NCBI GenBank assembly: GCA_018056585.1
Contig: JAGPFK010000004.1
Location: 1-15,209, forward strand
Source of the DNA: Clostridia bacterium
GTDB lineage: Bacteria > Bacillota > Clostridia > Saccharofermentanales > UBA5734
Length of the DNA: 15,209 nucleotides
Direction: 5' to 3'
Positions 8,016 to 14,974 of the stretch are shown piece by piece; within the stretch, counting starts at the first letter, position 1, and each line of letters begins with the position of its first letter. The position numbers and the translations under genes are program-made. Under the pieces are notes generated by a model. It saw only the letters and a list, made by a program, of their open reading frames with translations. It was not told the origin of the DNA and did no database searches.

Positions 8016-9301
8016 AACGGCAATGAATCGGACGGCTGATCTGGTCTGAAGATTTGGACATCAGGCGGATTGTTCTCAAAAGATGGTACTTTTTCATTCG
8101 GCAGAACAGGGATGGGAATCTCACCCTTTTGTACATTATTTTTATGATCTGATTGATGACCTGAAAAGGTATGTTCAATTAAATCAGGATGTTGTGTAAA
8201 AAGGTAACAAAAGTTGTTTTCGCCATAGTAAGAATAAAAATAGGCGGCTGGCCAGGCGGAAAAATCATCAACATAACAAAAAATGGGATGATTAAGTTTT
8301 CTGGCTGCCTTAGCCATTGTTTTGAAGTCCGTTACCTTCACGCACCACGCCGGATCCCACGCTTTGTCACCAATCATAATCAGCTGGCCACGTGAAAGAC
8401 GTTTCATTTTATTTAATTTGCGGCTAAAAGTATCCTTTTGTTGGCTGCTTGTGGTAAAAAGCAGCAAAAGCAGAGATGTCAGGCTTAAAATGGCGGCTAC
8501 AAGGAAAAACGGCCAGGGAATACGATCAAGATAAACGCGATAATGGATCTGTTGATAAATCGGCTTTGTTTCAGGATTGGCATTTTCTGTTTTTGTCATC
8601 CTGAACACAGGATGATTTAAAGGAATGAGAAGCGAGGCCGTTTCATTTATTGTAATGGGACCAGCTGGTAGCTTTGTAGTAAACTGGACTGAATAGGTGA
8701 GTAACAATTCATATTCCAACGTTTGTTTTAACTGCGCGTTAAGATCAGCAGCACGTTTACGAAACACATCCAGATCAACAATTTGAACATGTTCGGATCT
8801 TAGAGTTGATTCATCGGAGTAAAGGCTTGATGGGTCACTGAAAATAGGTTCTTCTATTTGGAACAGAATGGGCTTTTCATCACCTGGCTCATGCGCCTGA
8901 ATCGTCGCTTTCAAAACAGCCTGTGCTTCAGCAAAAACAGGCCGGTCTGTTTCCATTAGAATGGTGAAGGTTGGTTCCACCGCAGCCACCAATTCATCCA
9001 GATAAGAGGCGTTGGCTGAAGCTTCATGAGCTCCCGGAATAACATCAGGCTTAAAAATGACGCGATAATTAACCGTACTTTGCGTATGGTAACGGAGAAC
9101 CATTGTTCTAAAACTCAAAATCCATGGCTTCCAAGAGGCCAGGCCCGCTAAAACGGATACCAAAATGAGGAGGGTTAAGATCAAAATGAAAAAGTGCCGG
9201 CTGAATCGATTCATCACATGACGTTTGTTTCGCCGTTCAGATGCAGCCGCCCAGTCTGGTGCGATCTGCTGTGACTGTTCATTACGAGCACGCTGTTTCA
9301 T
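8012..9301 (-). CDS. DUF5305-like two-TM membrane protein
   Basis: This 429-residue protein has a cytoplasmic N-tail of about 30 polar residues, a membrane helix (about 35-56, FFILILTLLILVSVLAGLAS), and an extracellular beta-rich region (about 65-255) beginning with YRVIFKPDVIPGAHE. A second helix follows (about 260-284, PWPFFLVAAILSLTSLLLLL), and then a cytoplasmic end with MIGDKAWDPAWCVKV and FKTMAKAARKLNHPIFCYVD. This layout and the C-terminal motif fit DUF5305, an uncharacterised family seen near signal peptidases and secreted proteins; the assignment is from memory of the family pattern. The start ATG at 9301 is chosen because GGGAGG (complement of 9311-9316) is nine bases away; an upstream in-frame ATG at 9367 lacks such a site. 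Divergent from the yabE-like gene; its TAA shares bases with the stop of the convergent neighbour. Confidence 0.72.
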   Translation of the reverse strand: MKQRARNEQSQQIAPDWAAASERRNKRHVMNRFSRHFFILILTLLILVSVLAGLASWKPWILSFRTMVLRYHTQSTVNYRVIFKPDVIPGAHEASANASYLDELVAAVEPTFTILMETDRPVFAEAQAVLKATIQAHEPGDEKPILFQIEEPIFSDPSSLYSDESTLRSEHVQIVDLDVFRKRAADLNAQLKQTLEYELLLTYSVQFTTKLPAGPITINETASLLIPLNHPVFRMTKTENANPETKPIYQQIHYRVYLDRIPWPFFLVAAILSLTSLLLLLFTTSSQQKDTFSRKLNKMKRLSRGQLIMIGDKAWDPAWCVKVTDFKTMAKAARKLNHPIFCYVDDFSAWPAAYFYSYYGENNFCYLFTQHPDLIEHTFSGHQSDHKNNVQKGEIPIPVLPNEKVPSFENNPPDVQIFRPDQPSDSLPF

Positions 9302-9371
9302 GATGATTTTCCTCCCGATTCTGTCTGACAAGCAACCGATTCGTCCTTCGAAATAAAGTAAACACAAGCTG

Positions 9372-9380
9372 ATTTTAGCA
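9372..9380 (-). promoter_or_regulatory. possible extended -10 promoter of the DUF5305-like gene
   Basis: Read on the - strand, TGCTAAAAT (complement of 9372-9380) fits an extended -10 element (TGNTATAAT with one mismatch). No good -35 lies 17 bases upstream; a TTGACT (complement of 9409-9414) is too far away to pair with it well. Transcription would start near 9365, about 64 bases before the ATG. Confidence 0.35.
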
Positions 9381-9457
9381 TGAAACAGAATGGGACACCA
9401 GCAAAATCAGTCAATCGCACAAACGATCAGGAATAAATGTTACAACTTTTCGTCATA

Positions 9458-9474
9458 TGTTACCAATTTGTTAC
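9458..9474 (+). promoter_or_regulatory. WalR (YycF) binding site
   Basis: TGTTAC-CAATT-TGTTAC matches the WalR consensus TGTWAH-N5-TGTWAH at every defined position. It ends seven bases before the -35 box of the yabE-like promoter, a typical activator position. A third TGTTAC half-site lies at 9438-9443, 20 bases upstream of the first, so all three are about whole helical turns apart. WalRK controls cell-wall hydrolases in Firmicutes, including 3D-domain proteins such as YocH. Confidence 0.7.
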
Positions 9475-9481
9475 ACAAAAA

Positions 9482-9510
9482 TTGACAACGGCATAACATC
9501 AGATTATAAT
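9482..9510 (+). promoter_or_regulatory. consensus sigma-A promoter of the yabE-like/ksgA unit
   Basis: TTGACA (9482-9487) and TATAAT (9505-9510) are both perfect consensus boxes with a 17-base spacer. The expected start is about 9517, leaving a leader of about 105 bases before the ATG at 9622. It lies directly downstream of the WalR box. Confidence 0.85.
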
Positions 9511-9621
9511 ACGCCTATAAATTGCCAAATAATCATCCAGCAAAGCACAATGCAGATCAGATAAAGCTTGAATTATAGAGATGTGTTATTTGTGCGTATA
9601 AGTTTATTAAGAGAGGTTAAT

Positions 9622-10848
9622 ATGAAACAGCAGACAACACACATGGTCGGCCTCACGCTTGCGGCCTTACTGGCTGTCACATCAGCTGTCTTGCCTGATC
9701 AGGATGTCCTATTGACGCTGGATCAAACCAAAATACCGGCTGAAGTGATTATCAGAACGCCAGAAGAAACGATTCAAAGGATGACATTTCAACATACTTT
9801 AATTGATGCCATTGACGAAGCAGGCATTACGCTTGGCGAGACGGATTTGCTTAGTTTACCGGATGACACGATTCTAGAACCGGGCCAGACCTATGATGTG
9901 ACGGTGAAGCCAAAAGGGTATGTGACCTTGAATTGGAGTGGTTTTGAGCTCGGCACAAGTTCAGAGATGATGTCAATGGGCGATCTCATGGCTCGTTCTG
10001 GCTTTAATGAGCTCGATGCAGATGGCAGCGGTTTATTAGTGCAGAACAAAGAAGAATCTGCTTCTGCAGACAATGGTGAGATCACCTATATTCAGATTGA
10101 GAAAAAAATAGTGCGCCAGTATGAAAAAATCCCTTTCAGCACGGTTACGATTGATGATCCCACTCAGTATGTTGGCAAATCGAAGGTTCAGACAGAAGGC
10201 GAGCCAGGCGAGCGAGCTCTTGTGTTTGAAGAAACATACGAAAACGGCATTTTTGTCAGCTCAGAACAAGTTGATGTGGAAATTATCAAGGAACCGGTCC
10301 AGAAAGTCATACTGAAGGGAACAAAGGAAAAGCCCATTATCTCAAAAGTAAATCGGCGTACCGACAATAAAAAGGTTGTAGCCAATTTTAATAAAATTAA
10401 GGATCTTCTGATTAAAAACGGCAACGCCAATTACAAATCATTCAAAGACAACGGGGATGGGACCATCACTGTGGATGGAAAAACCTTCACCTATATCCAA
10501 AAGGATAAGCGTGTCATCACCATGTATGATGGACTCGAATGCTGTCTGCAAAAAGGCTGTCATAACCCGCCGATTAATCACAAAACGGCGAGCGGCCTAT
10601 CGGCTTGTCGAGGTGTGGTCGCAACGTATGGTTATCGTGATAAAAATGGTAACTTTATTGGAACAGCCTTACCTCTTGGAACCATTTTGTTTATTGAAGG
10701 TTATGGCCTTGCTGTTGTGGCTGACGTTCATGGTGTCAGCAGTAATCCAAATCTGCTCGATGCTTGTTATGATGCTGGCGAGATCAGGAGCGGAGCGGTC
10801 ACGTGGGGCAAAAGAACCAAGCGTGTCTATATTATTTCATTGCCTTAA
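9622..10848 (+). CDS. yabE: YabE-like secreted cell-wall protein (DUF348, G5, 3D domains)
   Basis: This 408-residue exported protein has a signal peptide (about 1-25) and a DUF348-type repeat (about 25-95, with TIQRMTFQHTLIDAIDEAGI) plus a degenerate second one. A G5 domain follows (about 154-232: IVRQYEKIPFSTVTIDDPT, then EGEPGERALVFEETYENG). The C-terminal 3D domain (about 299-408) contains TASGL, ALPLGTILFIEGYG, then VADVHG and a closing WGKRTKRVYII. The 3D domain is divergent: the usual DTGG is DVHG and the CPCSKCC-like start is rearranged, though Asp residues at the expected places remain. Relatives are Rpf-like peptidoglycan hydrolases that remodel the wall. The start ATG follows GAGAGG (9611-9616) with five bases between; the upstream ATG at 9568 has no such site. 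Its stop overlaps the ksgA start (TAATG). The rnmV gene, which separates yabE and ksgA in Bacillus, is absent here. Confidence 0.87.
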   Translation: MKQQTTHMVGLTLAALLAVTSAVLPDQDVLLTLDQTKIPAEVIIRTPEETIQRMTFQHTLIDAIDEAGITLGETDLLSLPDDTILEPGQTYDVTVKPKGYVTLNWSGFELGTSSEMMSMGDLMARSGFNELDADGSGLLVQNKEESASADNGEITYIQIEKKIVRQYEKIPFSTVTIDDPTQYVGKSKVQTEGEPGERALVFEETYENGIFVSSEQVDVEIIKEPVQKVILKGTKEKPIISKVNRRTDNKKVVANFNKIKDLLIKNGNANYKSFKDNGDGTITVDGKTFTYIQKDKRVITMYDGLECCLQKGCHNPPINHKTASGLSACRGVVATYGYRDKNGNFIGTALPLGTILFIEGYGLAVVADVHGVSSNPNLLDACYDAGEIRSGAVTWGKRTKRVYIISLP

Positions 10849-11711
10849 TGGATCGTCACGAAGCAGAAGCACTTCTGAAACAATTTGGCATTTCTCCCAA
10901 ACGAAGCTTGGGTCAGAGCTTTCTGGTGGACCCAAAAGTTATTGAGTCTGTTACGAAACAAGCAGAGCTGACTCGGGAGGATCAGGTTATAGAGATTGGT
11001 CCGGGGCTGGGCGCCTTGACAAAAGAACTTTCAGAAAAAGCCGGACGAGTGATCGCTATTGAGATTGATCAACGTCTTATCCCTGTCCTGGAGCATGTGC
11101 TGGAACATGAACAAAACACTATTATATACCATCAAGATGCTTTGAAAGTGAATTTGAATCAATATTCTGAGGATTGGAATGGCTCCACGCTTGTTGTTGG
11201 GAGCCTGCCTTATTACGCTACAACGCCTCTTATTGAAAAAGTGATTTGCGAGCTGCCCAAAAGCAGGCGGCTCGTTTTTATTATGCAAAAAGAAGCAGTT
11301 GACCGGATTTTGTCAAAACCCGGGAGCAAAACATATGGTCCGACGTCTGTTCTGATTGCTCTTTATGGAACCGCAAAACAAAGCATAATGGTCTCACCCC
11401 ATTCTTTCTGGCCTCAGCCTCATGTGTTATCACAGGTCCTGATTATTGATCGCTTGGGTAAACCTCAGTCTGATTCCGATGTCAAGCCAGTCGCTTTGCC
11501 TGAAGATGTTTCTTTGTGTTTTAGCTTTCTTCACTTTCTGAGACAATGTTTCAGCCAACGAAGGAAAAAATTGATTCATACCTTACCGACCAGACCCGAT
11601 CAATCAGCCGAAGCATTGCTGACGCAATGCGGGCTTTCTCCTGATATCAGACCAGAGCAGGTTGCACCTGAATCCTATCGACTACTGTTTGAGCTGTGTG
11701 ATCTGGTATAA
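10848..11711 (+). CDS. ksgA: 16S rRNA dimethyladenosine transferase, divergent
   Basis: This 287-residue protein of the RsmA/KsgA family dimethylates two adjacent adenines in the 3' end helix of 16S rRNA during small-subunit assembly, using S-adenosylmethionine. Visible are the N-terminal SLGQSFLVD (20-28; usually GQNFL), SAM motif I EIGPGLG (49-55), the acidic IAIEID and YHQDAL, and motif IV. The domain end MQKEAVDRILSKPGSKTYG and the C-terminal FSQRRKKLIHTL with RPEQ are also present. Motif IV reads SLPY (119-122) where NLPY/NIPY is expected, and the usual P.VDS reads PHVLSQ. These changes touch conserved positions, so activity is uncertain. The ATG shares its A with the yabE-like stop TAA and has no clear binding site of its own, so translation is probably coupled. 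Confidence 0.92.
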   Translation: MDRHEAEALLKQFGISPKRSLGQSFLVDPKVIESVTKQAELTREDQVIEIGPGLGALTKELSEKAGRVIAIEIDQRLIPVLEHVLEHEQNTIIYHQDALKVNLNQYSEDWNGSTLVVGSLPYYATTPLIEKVICELPKSRRLVFIMQKEAVDRILSKPGSKTYGPTSVLIALYGTAKQSIMVSPHSFWPQPHVLSQVLIIDRLGKPQSDSDVKPVALPEDVSLCFSFLHFLRQCFSQRRKKLIHTLPTRPDQSAEALLTQCGLSPDIRPEQVAPESYRLLFELCDLV

Positions 11712-11712
11712 T
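11704..11712 (+). promoter_or_regulatory. extended -10 promoter upstream of the KduD-like gene
   Basis: TGGTATAAT is a perfect extended -10 (TG-N-TATAAT) overlapping the ksgA stop codon. No good -35 is present at 17 bases. The expected start near 11719 gives a leader of about 55 bases, which contains AAAAAGGAG (about 11735-11742) roughly 30 bases before the gene's ATG. Confidence 0.5.
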
Positions 11713-11773
11713 CGAATACAAAGATACACAAGCAAAAAGGAGATTGTCACACACCGGGTGACTTATATGTAAA

Positions 11774-12529
11774 ATGAATTTAGATTTGATGGGAAAAAAA
11801 GCTTTGGTCACAGGGTCAAGTCGGGGTCTTGGACAAGGCATGGCAGAAGCTTTGATGGAAGCCGGAGCTGAGACGGTGATTATGAGTCGTAGCCCGGCCA
11901 TTTATGAAAGAGCTGATGCTTATCGGGTGCAAGGGTATCTTTGCCATGCGATCCAAACCGATCTCTCAACAAAAGAAGGAGTCGAACAGACCTACCATAA
12001 AAGTAAAGACGTTTTACAAACATCACCTGATATTTTAGTCAATGCAGCTGGTATTCAGCGTCGTCATCTGGCTTCTGAGTTTCCTTACCGTGACTGGCGT
12101 GAGGTTCTTTTTGTGAATCTTGATGCTGTCTTTTTACTTTGCCAAATGGCTGGGCGTGAGATGATCCAAAAAAGGCATGGTAAGATCATCAATGTTGCTT
12201 CAATGATGAGCTTTTTTGGTGGCGTCAGAATTCCAGCCTATGCGGCAAGTAAAGGTGGGGTGACCCAGCTGACAAAAGCATTGGCGAATGAATGGACAGA
12301 GCTCGGTATTTGTGTTAATGCTGTGGCGCCTGGTTACATGGACACGGACATGAATGAGGCCCTGATTCAAGACCCGGTTCGCAACAATGAAATACTCTCT
12401 CGTATTCCAGCCGGACGCTGGGGCAAGCCTGAAGACATGAAAGGGATCACTGTTTTTCTTGCCTCTGAAGCTTCTGACTATATAAGTGGAGCCATTATAC
12501 CCATTGATGGTGCTTACCTTGCACGCTGA
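11774..12529 (+). CDS. kduD: SDR dehydrogenase, KduD-like (2-dehydro-3-deoxy-D-gluconate 5-dehydrogenase)
   Basis: This is a 251-residue short-chain dehydrogenase/reductase. The cofactor loop TGSSRGLGQG is at 14-23, NAAG near residue 90, and the catalytic YAASK at Tyr156-Lys160. The segments KIINVASMMSFFGG, NEWTELGICVNAVAPGYM, ILSRIPAGRWGKPEDM and the end IPIDGAYLAR match KduD closely. KduD interconverts 2,5-diketo-3-deoxygluconate and 2-keto-3-deoxygluconate in uronate/pectin breakdown. A gluconate 5-dehydrogenase or related sugar SDR is the main alternative. The ATG has no close ribosome binding site: AAGGAG lies about 30 bases upstream, and a minimal frame ATG-TAA (11767-11772) overlaps the approach to it. 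No in-frame upstream start exists because TGA sits at 11759-11761. It probably leads an operon with zapA and dut, an odd partnership for a sugar enzyme. Confidence 0.78.
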   Translation: MNLDLMGKKALVTGSSRGLGQGMAEALMEAGAETVIMSRSPAIYERADAYRVQGYLCHAIQTDLSTKEGVEQTYHKSKDVLQTSPDILVNAAGIQRRHLASEFPYRDWREVLFVNLDAVFLLCQMAGREMIQKRHGKIINVASMMSFFGGVRIPAYAASKGGVTQLTKALANEWTELGICVNAVAPGYMDTDMNEALIQDPVRNNEILSRIPAGRWGKPEDMKGITVFLASEASDYISGAIIPIDGAYLAR

Positions 12530-12563
12530 TTGTGCCAGGCACGAATGAAATGAGGTGTCTGTG

Positions 12564-13244
12564 GTGGCAAAAGAAGAAATGAAAAAATGTTCAGTTCGCA
12601 TTGGCGGTGTTGTTTATCAACTGGTTACGCTTGAAAACGAGTCTTATACCCGTCAAATTGCGTCACGAGCTGACGAAATGATCAATCGGGTTCTTCAGGA
12701 TAATCCAAAATTAAATCAGACCATGGCGACAGTTCTTGCCCTTGTCAATGCCGTGGATGAGCTGACGCGTGGTTATCATCAGATTAAAATCCTGGAAGAT
12801 CAAAAATCAGAGCTTGAGCAAAAGGCATTGGAAGCAAGACATGAGTTAAACCGGATGCGAGAGCAAAACTGGGAAATGAAAAAGGAACTACTCAGGCAAA
12901 GTGAACTCAATCGCGATTACCAGGCTCTGATCAACAAGTTGACCGCAGCACAAGAACCAGAAGAATCAGTTGATAGAAACGATTTACCGGAAGCTGATGA
13001 TTTTCAGGGAGATCTTTCACCAGTAGATTCAACGGCCAACATAAAGGAATCTGAGAAACCAAAATCCAATGATGAAAATGAGAAAAATAAAATGGATGAA
13101 CAGACTAGCCTGTCTGAGTCCTTTGAGGGAAACAATCAAGATGCCATGAGCCTGGATCGCATGCAGCAAACAAACCTCGATGATTACTTGCATGCTTTCG
13201 GACTTTCGGATGTCGATCATGATCCGATAAAACCAGGATCCTGA
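12564..13244 (+). CDS. zapA: cell division protein ZapA with long acidic C-terminal tail
   Basis: Residues about 7-95 fit ZapA, the FtsZ-ring stabiliser that binds and bundles FtsZ: CSVRIGGVVYQLVTLENESY, then VLALVNAVDELTRGYHQIKI. A coiled-coil helix follows to about residue 120 (LEQKALEARHELNRM). Usual ZapA proteins are about 85-110 residues; this one has 226, the extra part being a hydrophilic, Asp/Glu/Ser-rich and probably disordered stretch, ending in a compact segment LDDYLHAFGLSDVDHD. The start is placed at GTG 12564, six bases after GAGGTG (12552-12557); GTG 12555 lies inside that binding site. It begins 34 bases after the KduD-like gene and precedes the dUTPase, so it is likely part of one transcript. 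Confidence 0.82.
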   Translation: MAKEEMKKCSVRIGGVVYQLVTLENESYTRQIASRADEMINRVLQDNPKLNQTMATVLALVNAVDELTRGYHQIKILEDQKSELEQKALEARHELNRMREQNWEMKKELLRQSELNRDYQALINKLTAAQEPEESVDRNDLPEADDFQGDLSPVDSTANIKESEKPKSNDENEKNKMDEQTSLSESFEGNNQDAMSLDRMQQTNLDDYLHAFGLSDVDHDPIKPGS

Positions 13245-13289
13245 CAGATTTTATCCAAAAAGCCAGAAGAAGCGTTAAGGAGAAGAGTC

Positions 13290-13961
13290 ATGACAGAAGA
13301 GGCGCCATGGGCTGAAGAAGTGATTGTTTTGATTCGTACCGGCTCGGTTGGTCGACAACCGGTCTATGCAACGGACGGTTCAGCCGGCTGTGATCTGATG
13401 GTTACTGAAGACTTTAGTTTACAGCCAGGTGAAATACGCCTTATTTCACTTGATTTTGTGATGGCACTGCCACCCGGAGTCGAAGCGCAGATTAGACCCC
13501 GAAGCGGTCTGTCTCTTCGCACAGCTTTACGTTTACCGAATTCACCGGGCACCATTGATAGTGACTATCGTGACCCTGTTGGCCTCCTTTTGGAAAATAC
13601 GTATAGCCAGGCCGATTTGCCCTTACAACTTTTGCGAGATCCATCCCTTGCTTTTGAGCTCAGTAAGCCCGGCCGACGGCTCACACTGACTCAATATATA
13701 AAAGAAAAACAACTTGATGAACCGGCTGTCGGAGTTGAAGACACGTTTTTTCAAAAGCTTCAGGTTATGAGTGATTTAGCCAACCAGATCATTTACTTGG
13801 ATGCATGGAACCAGCCATTTGGAACGCTTTATTTTAAAAAAGGGGAACGCATCGCCCAGATGGTTTTTTCCCGTTATCTTAAAGCCCGCTTTATACCCTG
13901 TGACCAGCCGGAAAACGTTGGCTTTGATCGCGGGGGTGGTTTTGGATCGACGGGTGCGTGA
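13290..13961 (+). CDS. dut: dUTPase with large insertion between motifs III and IV
   Basis: This is a 223-residue trimeric-type dUTPase, which hydrolyses dUTP to dUMP and keeps uracil out of DNA. All five motifs are visible: I DGSAGCDL (29-36; Cys where Tyr is usual), II RPRSGLS (69-75), III LPNSPGTIDSDYR (83-95, with the catalytic Asp of GTID and the base-binding Tyr), IV GERIAQ (185-190), V RGGGFGSTG (214-222). In ordinary dUTPases (about 145 residues) motifs III and IV are some 20 residues apart; here the gap is about 90, an insertion of roughly 70 residues that looks helical (TLTQYIKEKQ, FFQKLQVMSDLANQIIY). RDP replaces RGE after motif III. The ATG follows AAGGAG with about eight bases between, 45 bases after zapA. 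Confidence 0.9.
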   Translation: MTEEAPWAEEVIVLIRTGSVGRQPVYATDGSAGCDLMVTEDFSLQPGEIRLISLDFVMALPPGVEAQIRPRSGLSLRTALRLPNSPGTIDSDYRDPVGLLLENTYSQADLPLQLLRDPSLAFELSKPGRRLTLTQYIKEKQLDEPAVGVEDTFFQKLQVMSDLANQIIYLDAWNQPFGTLYFKKGERIAQMVFSRYLKARFIPCDQPENVGFDRGGGFGSTGA

Positions 13962-14062
13962 ATTTTTGAAGAACGGCCTTTGTATGAATTTTGGCGCAAA
14001 ATGTAAAGGATTTTTAGCAACCTTAAAACACTACTATATTTTAATAATGGGAGTTTTGAGAA

Positions 14063-14896
14063 GTGAGTGAACTAAATGTTCTTTGGATTGGGAAATATTC
14101 TCAGGACTGGGAGATGGAAAGTCATTGCCATTCTTTTTTTCAGATTTTTGGCGTCATAGGAGGAAAAGGGAGTATTCTGATCGAGGAAGAACCTTTTGGG
14201 CTTGAAAAAGAAACACTTTATATCATTCCGCCAGACCACCGTCACGTTATCATAAGGGAGGATCTGGAGAATTTGCCAAAGATGCTGGATATTAAATTCG
14301 AGGTTCTCGATAATCAACTGGATAGAGACTTAAAGCGGATAAGCCATCCAATTCAAATAAGCCATTTTGATGTATATTCTCATCAATTTGATAAAATGCT
14401 TGAGGAAAGCATGTATAAAGAACCCTATTATTACCATTGGATCAATGCTTTTTTTTATTGTTTGTTGGTCCGAATCATCCGCGAAAATCTATATCATCAC
14501 AATTCTACGCATGAGTCACAGAATCGGTATAATCTATCTGTCCCTGATTTATATCTGGATGTTGATATTAAAGCTGTCCTTCAATACATCTATGATCACT
14601 ACACAAGGCCAATCAGCCTAGATCAACTTGCCCGTATAGCCGCTGTAAACAAGACTAAATTAATAAATGTATTTAAAGATATAATAGGTACAACACCGAT
14701 TCAATATATTAATCAGTTGCGTTTAAGAAAAGCTCGAGAATTACTGATTAATACAGATATTAACATCGGAGAAATTGCAAGATTATCTGGATTCCAAAAT
14801 ATACATTATTTTAGCCGATATTTTCAATCAAAAGAGAACTGTTCGCCGAGAGACTTTCGAAAGAAAAATAAAAACAATCGATTTTTTGATTTATAG
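14063..14896 (+). CDS. AraC-family regulator with N-terminal cupin domain
   Basis: This 277-residue transcription factor has residues about 1-90 as a cupin-like sensor (SHCHSFFQIFGVIGGKGSI, then YIIPPDHRH, with metal- or ligand-type His residues), a helical linker, and a C-terminal AraC DNA-binding domain (about 165-268). The latter has two helix-turn-helix units (ISLDQLARIAAVNKTKLINV and INIGEIARLSGFQNIHYFSR) and the SPRDFRKK end. Such proteins usually sense a sugar and control nearby catabolic genes. The GTG at 14063 is chosen with GGGAG (about 14049-14053) nine to ten bases upstream. A possible -10 TATATT (14035-14040) lacks a good -35. Base composition is visibly more AT-rich than the preceding genes (many ATA, AAT, TTA codons), which may mean later acquisition. 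Its target genes would lie beyond the window. Confidence 0.9.
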   Translation: MSELNVLWIGKYSQDWEMESHCHSFFQIFGVIGGKGSILIEEEPFGLEKETLYIIPPDHRHVIIREDLENLPKMLDIKFEVLDNQLDRDLKRISHPIQISHFDVYSHQFDKMLEESMYKEPYYYHWINAFFYCLLVRIIRENLYHHNSTHESQNRYNLSVPDLYLDVDIKAVLQYIYDHYTRPISLDQLARIAAVNKTKLINVFKDIIGTTPIQYINQLRLRKARELLINTDINIGEIARLSGFQNIHYFSRYFQSKENCSPRDFRKKNKNNRFFDL

Positions 14897-14974
14897 CCGT
14901 GAATTTCTTACTTTGAGTATTCCTTAATGTTCCCCAAAAATGAGACATATAAGAAAAGAACCGAATACAAATGA
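14897..14974. other. AT-rich spacer, nothing recognised
   Basis: Between the AraC/cupin gene and the possible intron remnant I see no terminator, promoter or gene. Confidence 0.5.

Larger units (their letters stand above)
9302..9621. other. divergent regulatory region between DUF5305-like and yabE-like genes
   Basis: This 320-base stretch has no gene and is AT-rich. It holds a possible extended -10 for the - strand gene, three TGTTAC half-sites (9438, 9458, 9469), and a consensus sigma-A promoter for the + strand gene, followed by a leader of about 105 bases. The half-sites lie between the two promoters and could in principle affect both. Confidence 0.7.

Noticed and set aside
9409..9414. 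TTGACT as -35 of the DUF5305-like gene
   Set aside because: No acceptable -10 lies 16-18 bases downstream on the - strand.
10457..10945. 162-codon + strand ORF spanning the yabE/ksgA junction
   Set aside because: Out-of-frame overlap with two well-supported genes; composition is not protein-like.
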